Below, piece after piece: positions 44,956-52,670 of a stretch of 64,000 nucleotides of DNA (position 1 is the stretch's first letter; each line of letters begins with the position of its first letter). The notes under the pieces are model-generated. The model saw only the letters and a list, made by a program, of their open reading frames with translations, was not told the origin of the DNA and made no database searches. The DNA comes from JASJAR01 sp039198225 (GTDB taxonomy: Bacteria > Pseudomonadota > Alphaproteobacteria > Rhodobacterales > Rhodobacteraceae): the NCBI GenBank assembly GCA_039198225.1, contig JBCCTQ010000011.1, positions 37,968 to 101,967 of the forward strand, in the 5' to 3' direction. The translations under genes were made by a program, and so were the position numbers.

Positions 44956-45918
44956 TTATTTTGCACCGGAAGACATTTCCCCGGGGATAACGCGCTTATC
45001 CCCAACCGGGTTCGGCGAGGCTGCCAAACCGCCCCCAACATGGTCCCGAAGAGCGGTCGCAAAGACGCGCGTTTTGAGCGGCTCGTAGCGCCGCGACGGG
45101 GTGAGAAGCCACGCCGCATTGTCAAATCCTGTGGCCGTGACGTCGTAGGCGGGAAAGAGATCGACGAGCCTGCCCGATGCCAGATCTTCGGCGACGAGCC
45201 ACTCGGCCAAGAGCGCCGGTCCGATCCCCGAGCGCGCGGCAGCGGCGATAGCCGCCGCGCCGGTGACTTCGAGGCGGCCATTTATGGGAACGTCGATCAC
45301 ATCGCTGCCTTGCCGGAACCGCCAGAGATCCCGAAAACCCGGAAGAGCGAAGAGCAGACAATCGCAGGCTGAGAGATCGCCCGGCTCGGCCAGGGTGATC
45401 GGCGGGCGGTAACTGGGCGCGGCAACGACCCGGTAGCGTGTCGCGCAGAGTTTCCGGATGATCGTGTCGGGCGGCGCTTCGGGCGTGAGACGGATCGCAA
45501 GATCGAGCCTGTCGGCCACGAGGTCGACTTGCGCATCAGTAAGCCTCAGATCCATCGAAAGATCGGGGTAGGAGGCGAGAAATGCGCCAAGCATCGGCAC
45601 GATCACCCGTTCACCAAAAGCGGTCGACGCCGAGACCCGAAGTCGGCCCTTTGGTCCTTTGCCGAGATCCTTGGCCGCCTCAGCCGCGTCGTCGAGATCG
45701 CCCAATACCGGCGCGACACGTCCGTGGTAGAGCGCCCCGGCTTCGGTTAACGCGATGTGCCGCGTGGAACGCTCAAAGAGTCTCAGGCCCAGGGACGCCT
45801 CAAGGGCTGCAATGCTCCGCGACACGGCAGAAGGGTCAAGATCGAGCGCCCGGGCGGCGGCGGCGAAACTGCCCCGCGCAACGCATTCCTTGAAGATGCG
45901 AAGGCTCGAAAGGTCCAT
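44956..45918 (-). CDS. LysR family transcriptional regulator
   Basis: 320 residues. N-terminal winged helix MDLSSLRIFKECVARGSFAA with the recognition helix in ALDLDPSAVSRSIAALEASL, then the substrate-binding domain typical of the group with PKGRLRVSASTAFGERVIVP and LDLAIRLTPEAPPDTIIRKL. It is divergent from the 3-hydroxyisobutyrate-dehydrogenase-like gene, so it probably controls that gene and itself from the shared 94-bp region (45919-46012). The inducer is unknown. Confidence 0.93.
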   Translation of the reverse strand: MDLSSLRIFKECVARGSFAAAARALDLDPSAVSRSIAALEASLGLRLFERSTRHIALTEAGALYHGRVAPVLGDLDDAAEAAKDLGKGPKGRLRVSASTAFGERVIVPMLGAFLASYPDLSMDLRLTDAQVDLVADRLDLAIRLTPEAPPDTIIRKLCATRYRVVAAPSYRPPITLAEPGDLSACDCLLFALPGFRDLWRFRQGSDVIDVPINGRLEVTGAAAIAAAARSGIGPALLAEWLVAEDLASGRLVDLFPAYDVTATGFDNAAWLLTPSRRYEPLKTRVFATALRDHVGGGLAASPNPVGDKRVIPGEMSSGAK

Positions 45919-46012
45919 TAATGCGTATTCCGCAAGAGTAAATTGATTTTCTAACTATGTATTGTGCATGGCGCAAGTATTAGACCAAAACCGAGCAACG
46001 AAAGGACATCCC

Positions 46013-46852
46013 ATGGCGAACATTGGTTTTCTCGGTCTTGGTGCAATGGGGCGCCGGATGGCGGCGAACTTTCTGAGCGCGGGCCATTCCGTGACGGTGT
46101 GGAACCGAACAGCGGCAGCGTGCGCAGACCTCGTGTCAGCCGGAGCGACATTGGCCGACACCCCCCGGGAGGCGGCCTCCGGGGCCGAGATCGTTATCAG
46201 CATGCTCACCGATGATGCGGCCTCCCGCGCCGTCTGGATGGGCGAGAATGGCGCAATGGAAGGCCTTGAGGCTGGGTCCCTCGCTGTCGAAGCAAGCACC
46301 CTTTCCCTCGATTGGATTAGCACGCTTGGCAGAGCTTTGGGCGGGCAGGGGGTCGCCTTCCTTGACGCGCCGGTGGCGGGGTCGCGTCCCCAGGCCGAGG
46401 CGAAGGAACTCATTTTTCTCGTCGGTGGGTCGGACGCAGACGTCACCCGGTTCGAGCCGATAGCGAAAGCCACCGCAAAAGCCGTTCTCCATGCCGGACC
46501 CCGGGGCAAAGGGGCAGCGCTCAAACTGATGGTTAACGGATTGCTGGCGGTTCAGACCGCGGCCCTGTCCGAGATCTTTGAATTTGCCGCCGGGGCCGGG
46601 ATCGACGCCGTACGTGCCGCCGAGCTACTGGCGCCGGTCCCTGTGACGAGCCCGGCAGCGGCCTTTGTGGCCAATCAGATCGCAGCAGGCGCCCACGATC
46701 CGATGTTTACGATCGATCTGATGGAGAAGGACCTCGGATATCTGACAGCGAACGGGGCAGCACCACTTCTTTCAGAAACACGGGCACGCTTTGCAGGGGC
46801 CAGCGCGCGAGGCCATGGAGGGAAACATATCAGCGCGGTGGGGCTTACCTAG
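46013..46852 (+). CDS. NAD(P)-dependent oxidoreductase, 3-hydroxyisobutyrate dehydrogenase family
   Basis: 279 residues, ATG 46013 after AAAGGA. Rossmann motif MANIGFLGLGAMGRRMAANF at the N-terminus, the substrate-binding DAPVAGSRPQAEAKELIFLV, and the catalytic lysine in GKGAALKLMVNGLLAVQTAA (about residue 168). The family includes 3-hydroxyisobutyrate, tartronate semialdehyde and 2-(hydroxymethyl)glutarate reductases. Divergently paired LysR implies substrate-inducible expression. Confidence 0.9.
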   Translation: MANIGFLGLGAMGRRMAANFLSAGHSVTVWNRTAAACADLVSAGATLADTPREAASGAEIVISMLTDDAASRAVWMGENGAMEGLEAGSLAVEASTLSLDWISTLGRALGGQGVAFLDAPVAGSRPQAEAKELIFLVGGSDADVTRFEPIAKATAKAVLHAGPRGKGAALKLMVNGLLAVQTAALSEIFEFAAGAGIDAVRAAELLAPVPVTSPAAAFVANQIAAGAHDPMFTIDLMEKDLGYLTANGAAPLLSETRARFAGASARGHGGKHISAVGLT

Positions 46853-46914
46853 TTTGATAGACCCAAATCGCCTCCGGGGCGGGTGACGGACGGACTTAAG
46901 GGTTCCATGTACCC

Positions 46915-46935
46915 GTCCCGGGCTTGGCCCGGGAC
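46915..46935. repeat. Palindromic repeat 3' of the oxidoreductase gene
   Basis: GTCCCGGGC (46915-46923) and GCCCGGGAC (46927-46935) form a perfect 9-bp stem around TTG. It lies between convergent genes just ahead of the ubiK 3' end, and could terminate either strand although no T tract follows. Related to the palindrome at 32670-32690. Confidence 0.55.
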
Positions 46936-46948
46936 TTATGTCCTCGGA

Positions 46949-47191
46949 CTACTTCTTACCTTCGATCGCCTCGATCCGCGCTTTCAGTGCCTCATTCTCG
47001 GTCCTTGCTTTCTCGGCCATGGCGCGGACAGCGTCGAATTCTTCGCGGGTCACGAAATCACGGTCCGCGAGCCAGCGGTCAATCAGCGATTTCATCGCAG
47101 TTTCTGCCTCTTCCCGCGCCCCTTGGGCGACACCCATCGCGTTGGTCATCAATTGGGACACATCGTCGAGGATCTTGTTGCGGGTTTGCAT
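46949..47191 (-). CDS. ubiK: Ubiquinone biosynthesis accessory factor UbiK
   Basis: 80 residues, ATG 47191. MQTRNKILDDVSQLMTNAMG then a helical region GAREEAETAMKSLIDRWLAD and a C-terminal coiled coil (FDAVRAMAEKARTENEALKA), the BMFP/UbiK pattern. UbiK is a membrane-fusogenic trimer that helps UbiJ and the aerobic ubiquinone enzymes. Divergent from lgt, an arrangement common in this order. Confidence 0.88.
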   Translation of the reverse strand: MQTRNKILDDVSQLMTNAMGVAQGAREEAETAMKSLIDRWLADRDFVTREEFDAVRAMAEKARTENEALKARIEAIEGKK

Positions 47192-47271
47192 GGCGCCGCC
47201 TCCTTTGGCTTAGAGGCCACATATGGCCATCGGTCTCGGGGGCGGCAAGGCCAGTGGTCCTGAGGTTGACA

Positions 47272-48201
47272 ATGGGCCGCAACCGAGCGACCCCGCGCCC
47301 CATGGTGGTGGTGGCGGCAATCCCGTTTCCGAATATCGGACCCGAGATCTTCACGATCTCCTTCGGGAGCTTTGATTTCGCGCTCCGCTGGTACGCCCTC
47401 GCCTATATCGTCGGCATCGTGATCGGGTGGCGGATGGCGGTCCATGCAGTGGCCACCGACCGACTTTGGGCGGGGAATTACTCTCCGATGGACCCCGACG
47501 ATATCGAGGAGCTTCTCACGGCTATCGTGATTGGTGTGATCCTCGGCGGCCGCCTCGGCTACGTCCTGTTTTACCGCCCAGACTACTATTTGGCGAACCC
47601 GCTGGAGATCTTCGTGCTCTGGGAAGGCGGCATGGCGTTCCATGGCGGTGTCATAGGCGTGGTGCTCGCGGCGGCCTGGTTTGCCTGGCGGCGAGGGCTT
47701 CCGGCGCTCTCGCTTGCCGATGTCGTTGCCTACGCCACGCCGCCGGGTCTTCTCCTTGGACGGATCGCGAATTTTATCAATGCCGAGCTCTGGGGGGCGC
47801 CGACGCGTCTGCCCTGGGGCGTCGAGTTTCCGGGTCTTGCTGCCCAGGATTGCCCGGCAATCGAGGGGATTTGTGCCCGCCATCCCTCGCAACTTTACGA
47901 GGCGGCCCTCGAAGGGCTCGTCCTTGGCCTCGTGCTGATTTGGATGGTTTGGTGCCGCGGCGCATTGCAGGTGCCCGGCAAAGTCGCCGGGACATTCCTT
48001 TTGGGCTACGGGCTCGCCCGGTTTTTGGTCGAGTTCGTCCGCCAGGCCGATCCCCAATTCATCACGCCCGACAACCCCATGGGCCATGTGCTCCGCGCGG
48101 GCGAGTTTGGTATGTCTATGGGCCAGATCCTGACTTTACCAATGATCGCGGTCGGGCTTTTCCTCCTTTTTTGGTCGGTGCGTCGGAGCCAGCCGGCTTG
48201 A
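47272..48201 (+). CDS. lgt: Prolipoprotein diacylglyceryl transferase
   Basis: 309 residues if it starts at ATG 47272, preceded by GAGG at 5 bases; ATG 47302 (299 aa) would begin closer to conserved sequence but has no ribosome binding site. Seven membrane helices. Signature VIGVILGGRLGYVLFYRPDY, the catalytic-region MAFHGGVIG, LLGRIANFINAELWG, and RHPSQLYEAALEGLVLGL. Transfers diacylglycerol to lipobox cysteines of lipoproteins. The usual methyltransferase gene between lgt and pgeF is absent. Confidence 0.93.
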   Translation: MGRNRATPRPMVVVAAIPFPNIGPEIFTISFGSFDFALRWYALAYIVGIVIGWRMAVHAVATDRLWAGNYSPMDPDDIEELLTAIVIGVILGGRLGYVLFYRPDYYLANPLEIFVLWEGGMAFHGGVIGVVLAAAWFAWRRGLPALSLADVVAYATPPGLLLGRIANFINAELWGAPTRLPWGVEFPGLAAQDCPAIEGICARHPSQLYEAALEGLVLGLVLIWMVWCRGALQVPGKVAGTFLLGYGLARFLVEFVRQADPQFITPDNPMGHVLRAGEFGMSMGQILTLPMIAVGLFLLFWSVRRSQPA

Positions 48202-48251
48202 CCCTGCCGGGCGGATGGGCGCACCAAGGTGGTGAGCTGAAGGGCATCCCC

Positions 48252-49010
48252 ATGACACTCGATATGATCACCGCCGACGCGCTCGAACCGTTCCGTCACG
48301 GGTTTTTCGGGCGGGCCGGAGGTGCGTCGTCGGGCGTCTTTGACGGGCTGAATTGCGGTGTCGGATCGAGTGATCAGGCCGAAGCGGTTCAGATCAATCG
48401 GGGCCGGGTCGCCGAGGCGATGGGGGTAGGAGCACGCGACTTGGTGACCGTCCACCAGATCCATTCGCCCGTCGTCGTCACCCTCGATGGGCCGTTGGAG
48501 GGGCACCGGCCCGAGGCAGATGCCATGGTGACCGCCACACCGGGCCAAGCCCTGGCGATCCTGACGGCCGATTGTCAGCCGGTTCTTTTTGCTGACCCCG
48601 AGGCTCGGGTTGTCGGTGCCGCCCATGCGGGGTGGCGGGGGGCGCTCGACGGTGTTCTCGAAGCCACGCTTGACGCCATGGAGGCCCTCGGAGCGGACCG
48701 GTCGCGGGCCCACGCGGTGATCGGGCCCTCCATCAGCCAGCGCGCCTATGAGGTCGGCCCGGAATTCGTCGACCGGTTTCTTGCCTCCGATCCCGACTAT
48801 GCGCGGTTTTTTGCAGGCGGCGACGGGGGCCGGGCCCAGTTCGACTTGCCGGGCTTCGGGCTCCATCGGCTTCGCGAAGCCGGGGTTGGCGACGCCGCCT
48901 GGACCCGCCATTGCACCTATTCCGAGCCGAACCGCTTCTTTTCGTACCGCCGGAGCGTTCACCGCAAAGAGGCCGATTACGGGCGTTTGATCTCTGCGAT
49001 CAGGCTTTGA
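48252..49010 (+). CDS. pgeF: Peptidoglycan editing factor PgeF (LACC1/YfiH family)
   Basis: 252 residues from ATG 48252, 50 bp after lgt. Catalytic His in LVTVHQIHSPVVV, Cys in LAILTADCQPVLFADPEARV and His in VVGAAHAGWRGALDGVLEAT form the expected Cys-His-His copper/zinc-like site. PgeF hydrolyses misincorporated residues in muropeptide precursors; human LACC1 is the homologue. Completes the ubiK/lgt/pgeF envelope locus. Confidence 0.92.
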   Translation: MTLDMITADALEPFRHGFFGRAGGASSGVFDGLNCGVGSSDQAEAVQINRGRVAEAMGVGARDLVTVHQIHSPVVVTLDGPLEGHRPEADAMVTATPGQALAILTADCQPVLFADPEARVVGAAHAGWRGALDGVLEATLDAMEALGADRSRAHAVIGPSISQRAYEVGPEFVDRFLASDPDYARFFAGGDGGRAQFDLPGFGLHRLREAGVGDAAWTRHCTYSEPNRFFSYRRSVHRKEADYGRLISAIRL

Positions 49011-49065
49011 ATTCTGGCAAAATTGAGCTCGGTGGGGCGTTTGATCCGCCAAAGTCCTTCTATGG

Positions 49066-49081
49066 TTAACCAAATCGTAAC
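49066..49081 (+). promoter_or_regulatory. Possible CtrA-type binding site
   Basis: TTAA (49066-49069) followed seven bases later by GTAAC (49077-49081) matches the CtrA consensus TTAA-N7-TTAAC at all but one position. Such AT-rich motifs are rare in this sequence. It lies in a gene-poor 150-bp gap upstream of a 34-codon ORF. Speculative. Confidence 0.3.
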
Positions 49082-49165
49082 GAAGCTCGGTGAGCGATCG
49101 CGGCGGCCTGCCACAACCTTGCCTGGATTGTTGGCCATACTCTGCAGCGACCAGGGGAGTATTCC

Positions 49166-49270
49166 ATGACCAAGCGACGTTGGCTCTTGAGCGCGATCAA
49201 ATCGGCGAAGACGTTTGACGTGGCCCTGCCTTGGACTGCGCCCCGGTCGAAAGAACGCGCTGACGCCTGA
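49166..49270 (+). CDS. Very small conserved-looking basic peptide (34 aa)
   Basis: ATG 49166 follows AGGGGAG at seven bases. Product: MTKRRWLLSAIKSAKTFDVA followed by LPWTAPRSKERADA, ending at TGA 49268. The pattern of a basic amphipathic helix, then an LPW motif and a basic tail recalls short uncharacterised proteins of about 40-50 residues in this order, as I recall. The ribosome binding site and position in an otherwise empty 470-bp gap support it. Function unknown. Confidence 0.5.
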   Translation: MTKRRWLLSAIKSAKTFDVALPWTAPRSKERADA

Positions 49271-49482
49271 CTGGCGTGATTCGAACGACACTTTGCCAAA
49301 TCGCCTCTGACTGTTCGCCCAATCTCGACAAAGCCGGGTTGGGGTCCGGGATTACCTGAAACGATCCCGCCAATTTGCAGAAATTTTTGACATAGGCCTT
49401 CGGATCGGCAAACCTCCGCCTAGTCTGCTGATCCAGGGTGGGGGCGCCCGTGCAGGCGGCACAGACCGAGAGGACTGTTAAA

Positions 49483-50292
49483 GTGAGTTATGATCGCCCT
49501 ATGGCGCCCCGTTCGGCGCCCCGTGCCCATTCTTATCCAGCGAATAAACCTTGGACCGTGCGCAATAATAGCCGCAGCCTAAAACCGCCGGTGCAGTCGC
49601 GGCCCTTGCCGTTGACCCGCCGGTTCGAGCTTGAATGGCTCGATGGGGACGGATTTCCCCAGGATCTGACCAAAATTGCGCCAGCGCTTCCGGTGTTTGA
49701 AGAAGCGTTCGCGGCATTCACCCATGGCACATTGATCCAAACCGCCGACGGACCCGTCGCGGTCGAGGATCTAGCACCGGGGAGCGAGATTGCCCGAACC
49801 GACGGCACGTCCGTGCCGCTTCTGTGGAAGGGTGCGATTACGATTGTCCCAGGGGCACCGACGCTCCGCGAAGCGCCGGAAAAGCTCTACCGCGTGACCG
49901 CGGATGCCTTTGGGCTGGGACGCCCGGCCCGCGACATCCTTCTCGGGCCCGACGCTAGGATCCTGACCCGCGATGCCGGTATTCGGGGCTCGGTGGGTTC
50001 CGAAGCAGCCTACGTGCCGATCTCGGCCCTTGCGGATGGGGAATCTGTGGTCGAAGTCACCCCGATGGCGCCGGTCCGGGTCTATCACCTGGTCACTGAG
50101 CGCCATGACACGATCTTGGCCGGTGGCCTCGAAGTTGAGACCTTCTCACCGCGGGCCGATCTTCACGAAAGCCTCAGCCACGAGATGATGGCGGTTTTCG
50201 CGAGCCTTTTCCCGCAGTTCGACACGCTCCGCGAATTTGGCCGGGCCCGTTGGCCGCGTCTGTCGCGCGAGATGATGGACGGTCTGGGCTAA
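49483..50292 (+). CDS. Standalone Hint domain protein lacking the splicing cysteine
   Basis: 269 residues from GTG 49483, preceded by GAGAGGA. After about 75 Pro/Arg-rich residues comes a Hint domain: AFTHGTLIQTADGPVAVEDL (usual form CFTPGTxI), then LLWKGAITIVPGAPTLREAP, RDILLGPDARILTRDAG and the C-terminal VYHLVTERHDTILAGGLEVE with the motif H. The nucleophile position at the domain start is Ala/Phe rather than Cys, so classical self-cleavage should be lost. About 55 residues follow the domain. Roseobacters carry many Hint2-type proteins of unknown role. Confidence 0.8.
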   Translation: MSYDRPMAPRSAPRAHSYPANKPWTVRNNSRSLKPPVQSRPLPLTRRFELEWLDGDGFPQDLTKIAPALPVFEEAFAAFTHGTLIQTADGPVAVEDLAPGSEIARTDGTSVPLLWKGAITIVPGAPTLREAPEKLYRVTADAFGLGRPARDILLGPDARILTRDAGIRGSVGSEAAYVPISALADGESVVEVTPMAPVRVYHLVTERHDTILAGGLEVETFSPRADLHESLSHEMMAVFASLFPQFDTLREFGRARWPRLSREMMDGLG

Positions 50293-50301
50293 GCCCTATC
50301 C

Positions 50302-50330
50302 GGCCGGGGCGGGCTTGCTCGCCCCTGGCC
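50302..50330. terminator. Possible bidirectional terminator stem
   Basis: GGCCGGGGCG (50302-50311) pairs with CGCCCCTGGCC (50320-50330) with one bulged base, around an 8-base loop. It lies between the convergent Hint gene (+) and lrp (-). No T tract on either side. Confidence 0.35.
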
Positions 50331-50336
50331 AACCTT

Positions 50337-50356
50337 GCGCTTCAGGCCTGAAGCGC
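50337..50356. other. 20-bp perfect palindrome over the lrp stop codon
   Basis: GCGCTTCAGGCCTGAAGCGC is a perfect 10+10 palindrome with no loop, positioned over the last codons and stop (50342-50344) of the Lrp gene. It may be a protein-binding site, a cruciform-type terminator, or coincidence of the coding sequence. Confidence 0.4.
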
Positions 50357-50842
50357 GATCCGGTCTTCCAAAACGCCGAACGGTACGCCCGGTTCGACCT
50401 TTGCGCCGCGGATCACGAGCGATGTCTTTACACTCGCCACGTTGTCCGCGGCCGTAAGTTCTTCCGTGAGAAAACTCTGGAAGGATGACAAGTCGGGCGC
50501 GGTACATTTAAGGATAAAATCGACTTCGCCATTTAGCATGTGGCATTCGCGGACCAGTGGCCAGGCCCGGCACCGGGCTTCGAATGCCGAGAGATCCGCT
50601 TCGGCCTGGCTGACGAGCCCCACCATCGCAAAGACCTGCACTTCAAACCCCAAGGCCCTGGAATCCACATCCGCGTGGTAGCCCCGGATGAAACCCTGTT
50701 CTTCGAGGGCCCGCACCCGGCGGAGACAGGGCGGGGCCGAAATCCCCACCCGGCTCGCCAATTCGACATTGGTCATCCGACCGTCGGCCTGGAGTTCTGA
50801 TAGAATCTGTCGGTCGATCGGATCGAGCTTGTGTCCCGCCAT
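50342..50842 (-). CDS. lrp: Lrp/AsnC family transcriptional regulator
   Basis: 166 residues from ATG 50842 (GGGGA upstream; ATG 50848 is an alternative). Helix-turn-helix LDPIDRQILSELQADGRMTN and ISAPPCLRRVRALEEQGFIR, then the RAM effector domain GEVDFILKCTAPDLSSFQSF with a C-terminal TSLVIRGAKVEPGVPF. Feast/famine regulator sensing amino acids. Divergent regulatory region toward trxB holds the small peptide gene, and Lrp next to trxB is a common pairing in the order. Confidence 0.93.
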   Translation of the reverse strand: MAGHKLDPIDRQILSELQADGRMTNVELASRVGISAPPCLRRVRALEEQGFIRGYHADVDSRALGFEVQVFAMVGLVSQAEADLSAFEARCRAWPLVRECHMLNGEVDFILKCTAPDLSSFQSFLTEELTAADNVASVKTSLVIRGAKVEPGVPFGVLEDRIALQA

Positions 50843-50911
50843 AACCATCCCCGCGTTTTGCGATCCTTACCGCAGGGCCGCCGAATGCGCAATATTATAA
50901 CCAATTATTGA

Positions 50912-50945
50912 ACAAAAATAACGCCCGGCACCGGGCCGGGCGTTA
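50912..50945 (-). terminator. Rho-independent terminator of the repeat-peptide gene
   Basis: On the minus strand TAACGCCCGG (50945-50936) and CCGGGCGTTA (50928-50919) form a perfect 10-bp stem around a 7-base loop, followed by a TTTTTG tract (50918-50912). It lies 25 bp after the stop at 50971 and just before the lrp promoter region. Confidence 0.85.
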
Positions 50946-50970
50946 CGAAACGCTTAGGTTGGATCGTGCG

Positions 50971-51234
50971 CTAGCGAGCAGCTGTGTCGAACGCCACGTC
51001 GTCCTTCGTTGGAAAGGACAGGCCCTCGCTGATGTCGTAGTGGACTTCGGTGCTTGTGCCACGGGGGTAGTCGAGGCCTTCACTGACATCATAGTGCATT
51101 GCAAAGGCGAAGCCCGGGCCTTCCGGGAAGTCGAGACCTTCGCTGATATCGTATTCCGCAGAAGCGGCACCAGCGCCGGCCACGGAGGCCGTCACGAGGA
51201 GGGCAGGGATCGTGGCGAGGAGGGTACGGGTCAT
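50971..51234 (-). CDS. Small exported protein with three YD(I/V)SEGL repeats
   Basis: 87 residues from ATG 51234 (GGAT upstream; ATG 51243 is an alternative). Signal peptide MTRTLLATIPALLVTASVAG then AGAASA. The mature part of about 60 residues is three near-identical blocks: YDISEGLDFP, YDVSEGLDYP and YDISEGLSFP, spaced by 20-22 residues with short linkers (PEGPGFAFAMH; RGTSTEVH). No known domain. It has its own strong terminator, and a TTAAGGTTAA motif upstream, so it is a single, probably well expressed gene. Function unknown. Confidence 0.7.
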   Translation of the reverse strand: MTRTLLATIPALLVTASVAGAGAASAEYDISEGLDFPEGPGFAFAMHYDVSEGLDYPRGTSTEVHYDISEGLSFPTKDDVAFDTAAR

Positions 51235-51502
51235 AGGAATCATCCTTGATAAACTAGTATTAACCTTAACCGTGCCCGGTAAATGCGGCCCGGGAAGGGC
51301 AGGCTCAGGACAATGAAACGGCCGATTGGACGATTGCGCTGACAATCGGTTTTCGGACGCCTGACTGTTCCTAAAATCGCAATCCACGCGCTCCCAATTG
51401 TCGACCGGCCGCGCCCAAACGCGCGCTCTTTTGATCCATTGGCCCTTCAAATCCAGCGCGCCGACCCCTAATCATCTCTACGCTGTCATTTGCGAGGCTC
51501 CC

Positions 51503-52468
51503 ATGTCTGACACCCGCCATTCCCGCGTGCTTATCGTCGGCTCCGGCCCGGCCGGATACACAGCTGCCGTCTACGCGAGCCGAGCGATGCTCGAACCGGT
51601 GCTCGTCCAAGGGATCCAACCGGGCGGGCAACTGACAATCACGACCGAGGTGGAAAACTGGCCCGGCGACACGGAGGTCCAAGGCCCGGACCTGATGGTG
51701 CGGATGGAAGACCATGCCCGTGCCGTGGGGACCGAGATCATCTCGGACCATATCCAGTCGCTCGATCTCAGCCAGCGCCCTTTTGTTGCCGCCGGTGACA
51801 GCGGGACAACCTACACCGCCGATGCTTTGATCTTGGCCACTGGGGCGCAGGCCAAATGGCTCGGTCTCCATTCCGAAGAGCATTTCAAGGGCTTTGGCGT
51901 GTCGGCCTGCGCCACCTGTGACGGGTTTTTCTACCGTGGCCAGGAGGTCGCGGTGGTGGGCGGCGGCAATACGGCGGTCGAAGAGGCGCTGTTTTTGACC
52001 AATTTCGCTTCCAAAGTGACGCTGATCCATCGCCGAGACGAGCTGCGAGCGGAGAAAATTCTTCAGAAGCGCCTTTTCGAGAACCCAAAGGTTGAGGTGA
52101 TCTGGAACCACGAAGTCGACGAAGTGATCGGAACGGACGCGCCCAAAGGTGTCGAAGGGCTGAAAATCAAAGCCACGGACACCGGCTCGGTGCGTGAGCT
52201 TGCCGTGAAGGGCTTCTTCGTCGCCATCGGTCATGCGCCCGCATCTGAGCTCGTTAAAGACCAGCTAGAAACCCATATGGGCGGCTATGTGGTCACAAAA
52301 CCGGACTCTACTGCCACCAGTATTCCCGGCGTATTCGCCGCCGGCGATCTGACGGACCATATCTACCGCCAAGCCGTCACCAGCGCGGGCATGGGCTGCA
52401 TGGCCGCCCTCGAAGCCGAGAAGTTCATCGCAGAAATGGATGCGAGCGTGGCTGCGGCCGCGGAGTAG
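51503..52468 (+). CDS. trxB: Thioredoxin-disulfide reductase
   Basis: 321 residues from ATG 51503. FAD-binding VLIVGSGPAGYTAAVYASRA at residues 9-28, redox pair in GVSACATCDGFFYRGQEVAV (CATC at about residue 135), NADPH-binding VVGGGNTAVEEALFLTNFAS, and the C-terminal FAD motif GVFAAGDLTDHIYRQAVTSA. Reduces thioredoxin with NADPH. Divergent from the repeat-peptide gene; 200 bp downstream comes the sulfate-activation gene, a consumer of thioredoxin-linked reductant. Confidence 0.97.
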   Translation: MSDTRHSRVLIVGSGPAGYTAAVYASRAMLEPVLVQGIQPGGQLTITTEVENWPGDTEVQGPDLMVRMEDHARAVGTEIISDHIQSLDLSQRPFVAAGDSGTTYTADALILATGAQAKWLGLHSEEHFKGFGVSACATCDGFFYRGQEVAVVGGGNTAVEEALFLTNFASKVTLIHRRDELRAEKILQKRLFENPKVEVIWNHEVDEVIGTDAPKGVEGLKIKATDTGSVRELAVKGFFVAIGHAPASELVKDQLETHMGGYVVTKPDSTATSIPGVFAAGDLTDHIYRQAVTSAGMGCMAALEAEKFIAEMDASVAAAAE

Positions 52469-52638
52469 ATGCTGCCTGCAGGTGTCGCGAATTCCGGAGT
52501 TTAACGAGCGTACAGCAAAGCGGTTATCGCCGCGTTTATACTTCCTTGCGCAGCAATTGTCGCTCTAGGGCCGGGCATCGTTCCCAAAATACTTAAAAAT
52601 TTCCGCGAACCTATGCAGGTGCAGAAAAGTGTGACATG

Positions 52639-52654
52639 TGTTCACGTGTGAACA
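52639..52654 (+). promoter_or_regulatory. Operator-like inverted repeat upstream of the MarR-Sat-CysC gene
   Basis: TGTTCAC (52639-52645) and GTGAACA (52648-52654) form a 7+7 inverted repeat with a GT spacer, 17 bp upstream of the start codon. This size fits a site for a dimeric winged-helix protein, so autoregulation by the encoded MarR-type domain is a good hypothesis. Confidence 0.6.
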
Positions 52655-52670
52655 TACTTTGAGTCGCTAG

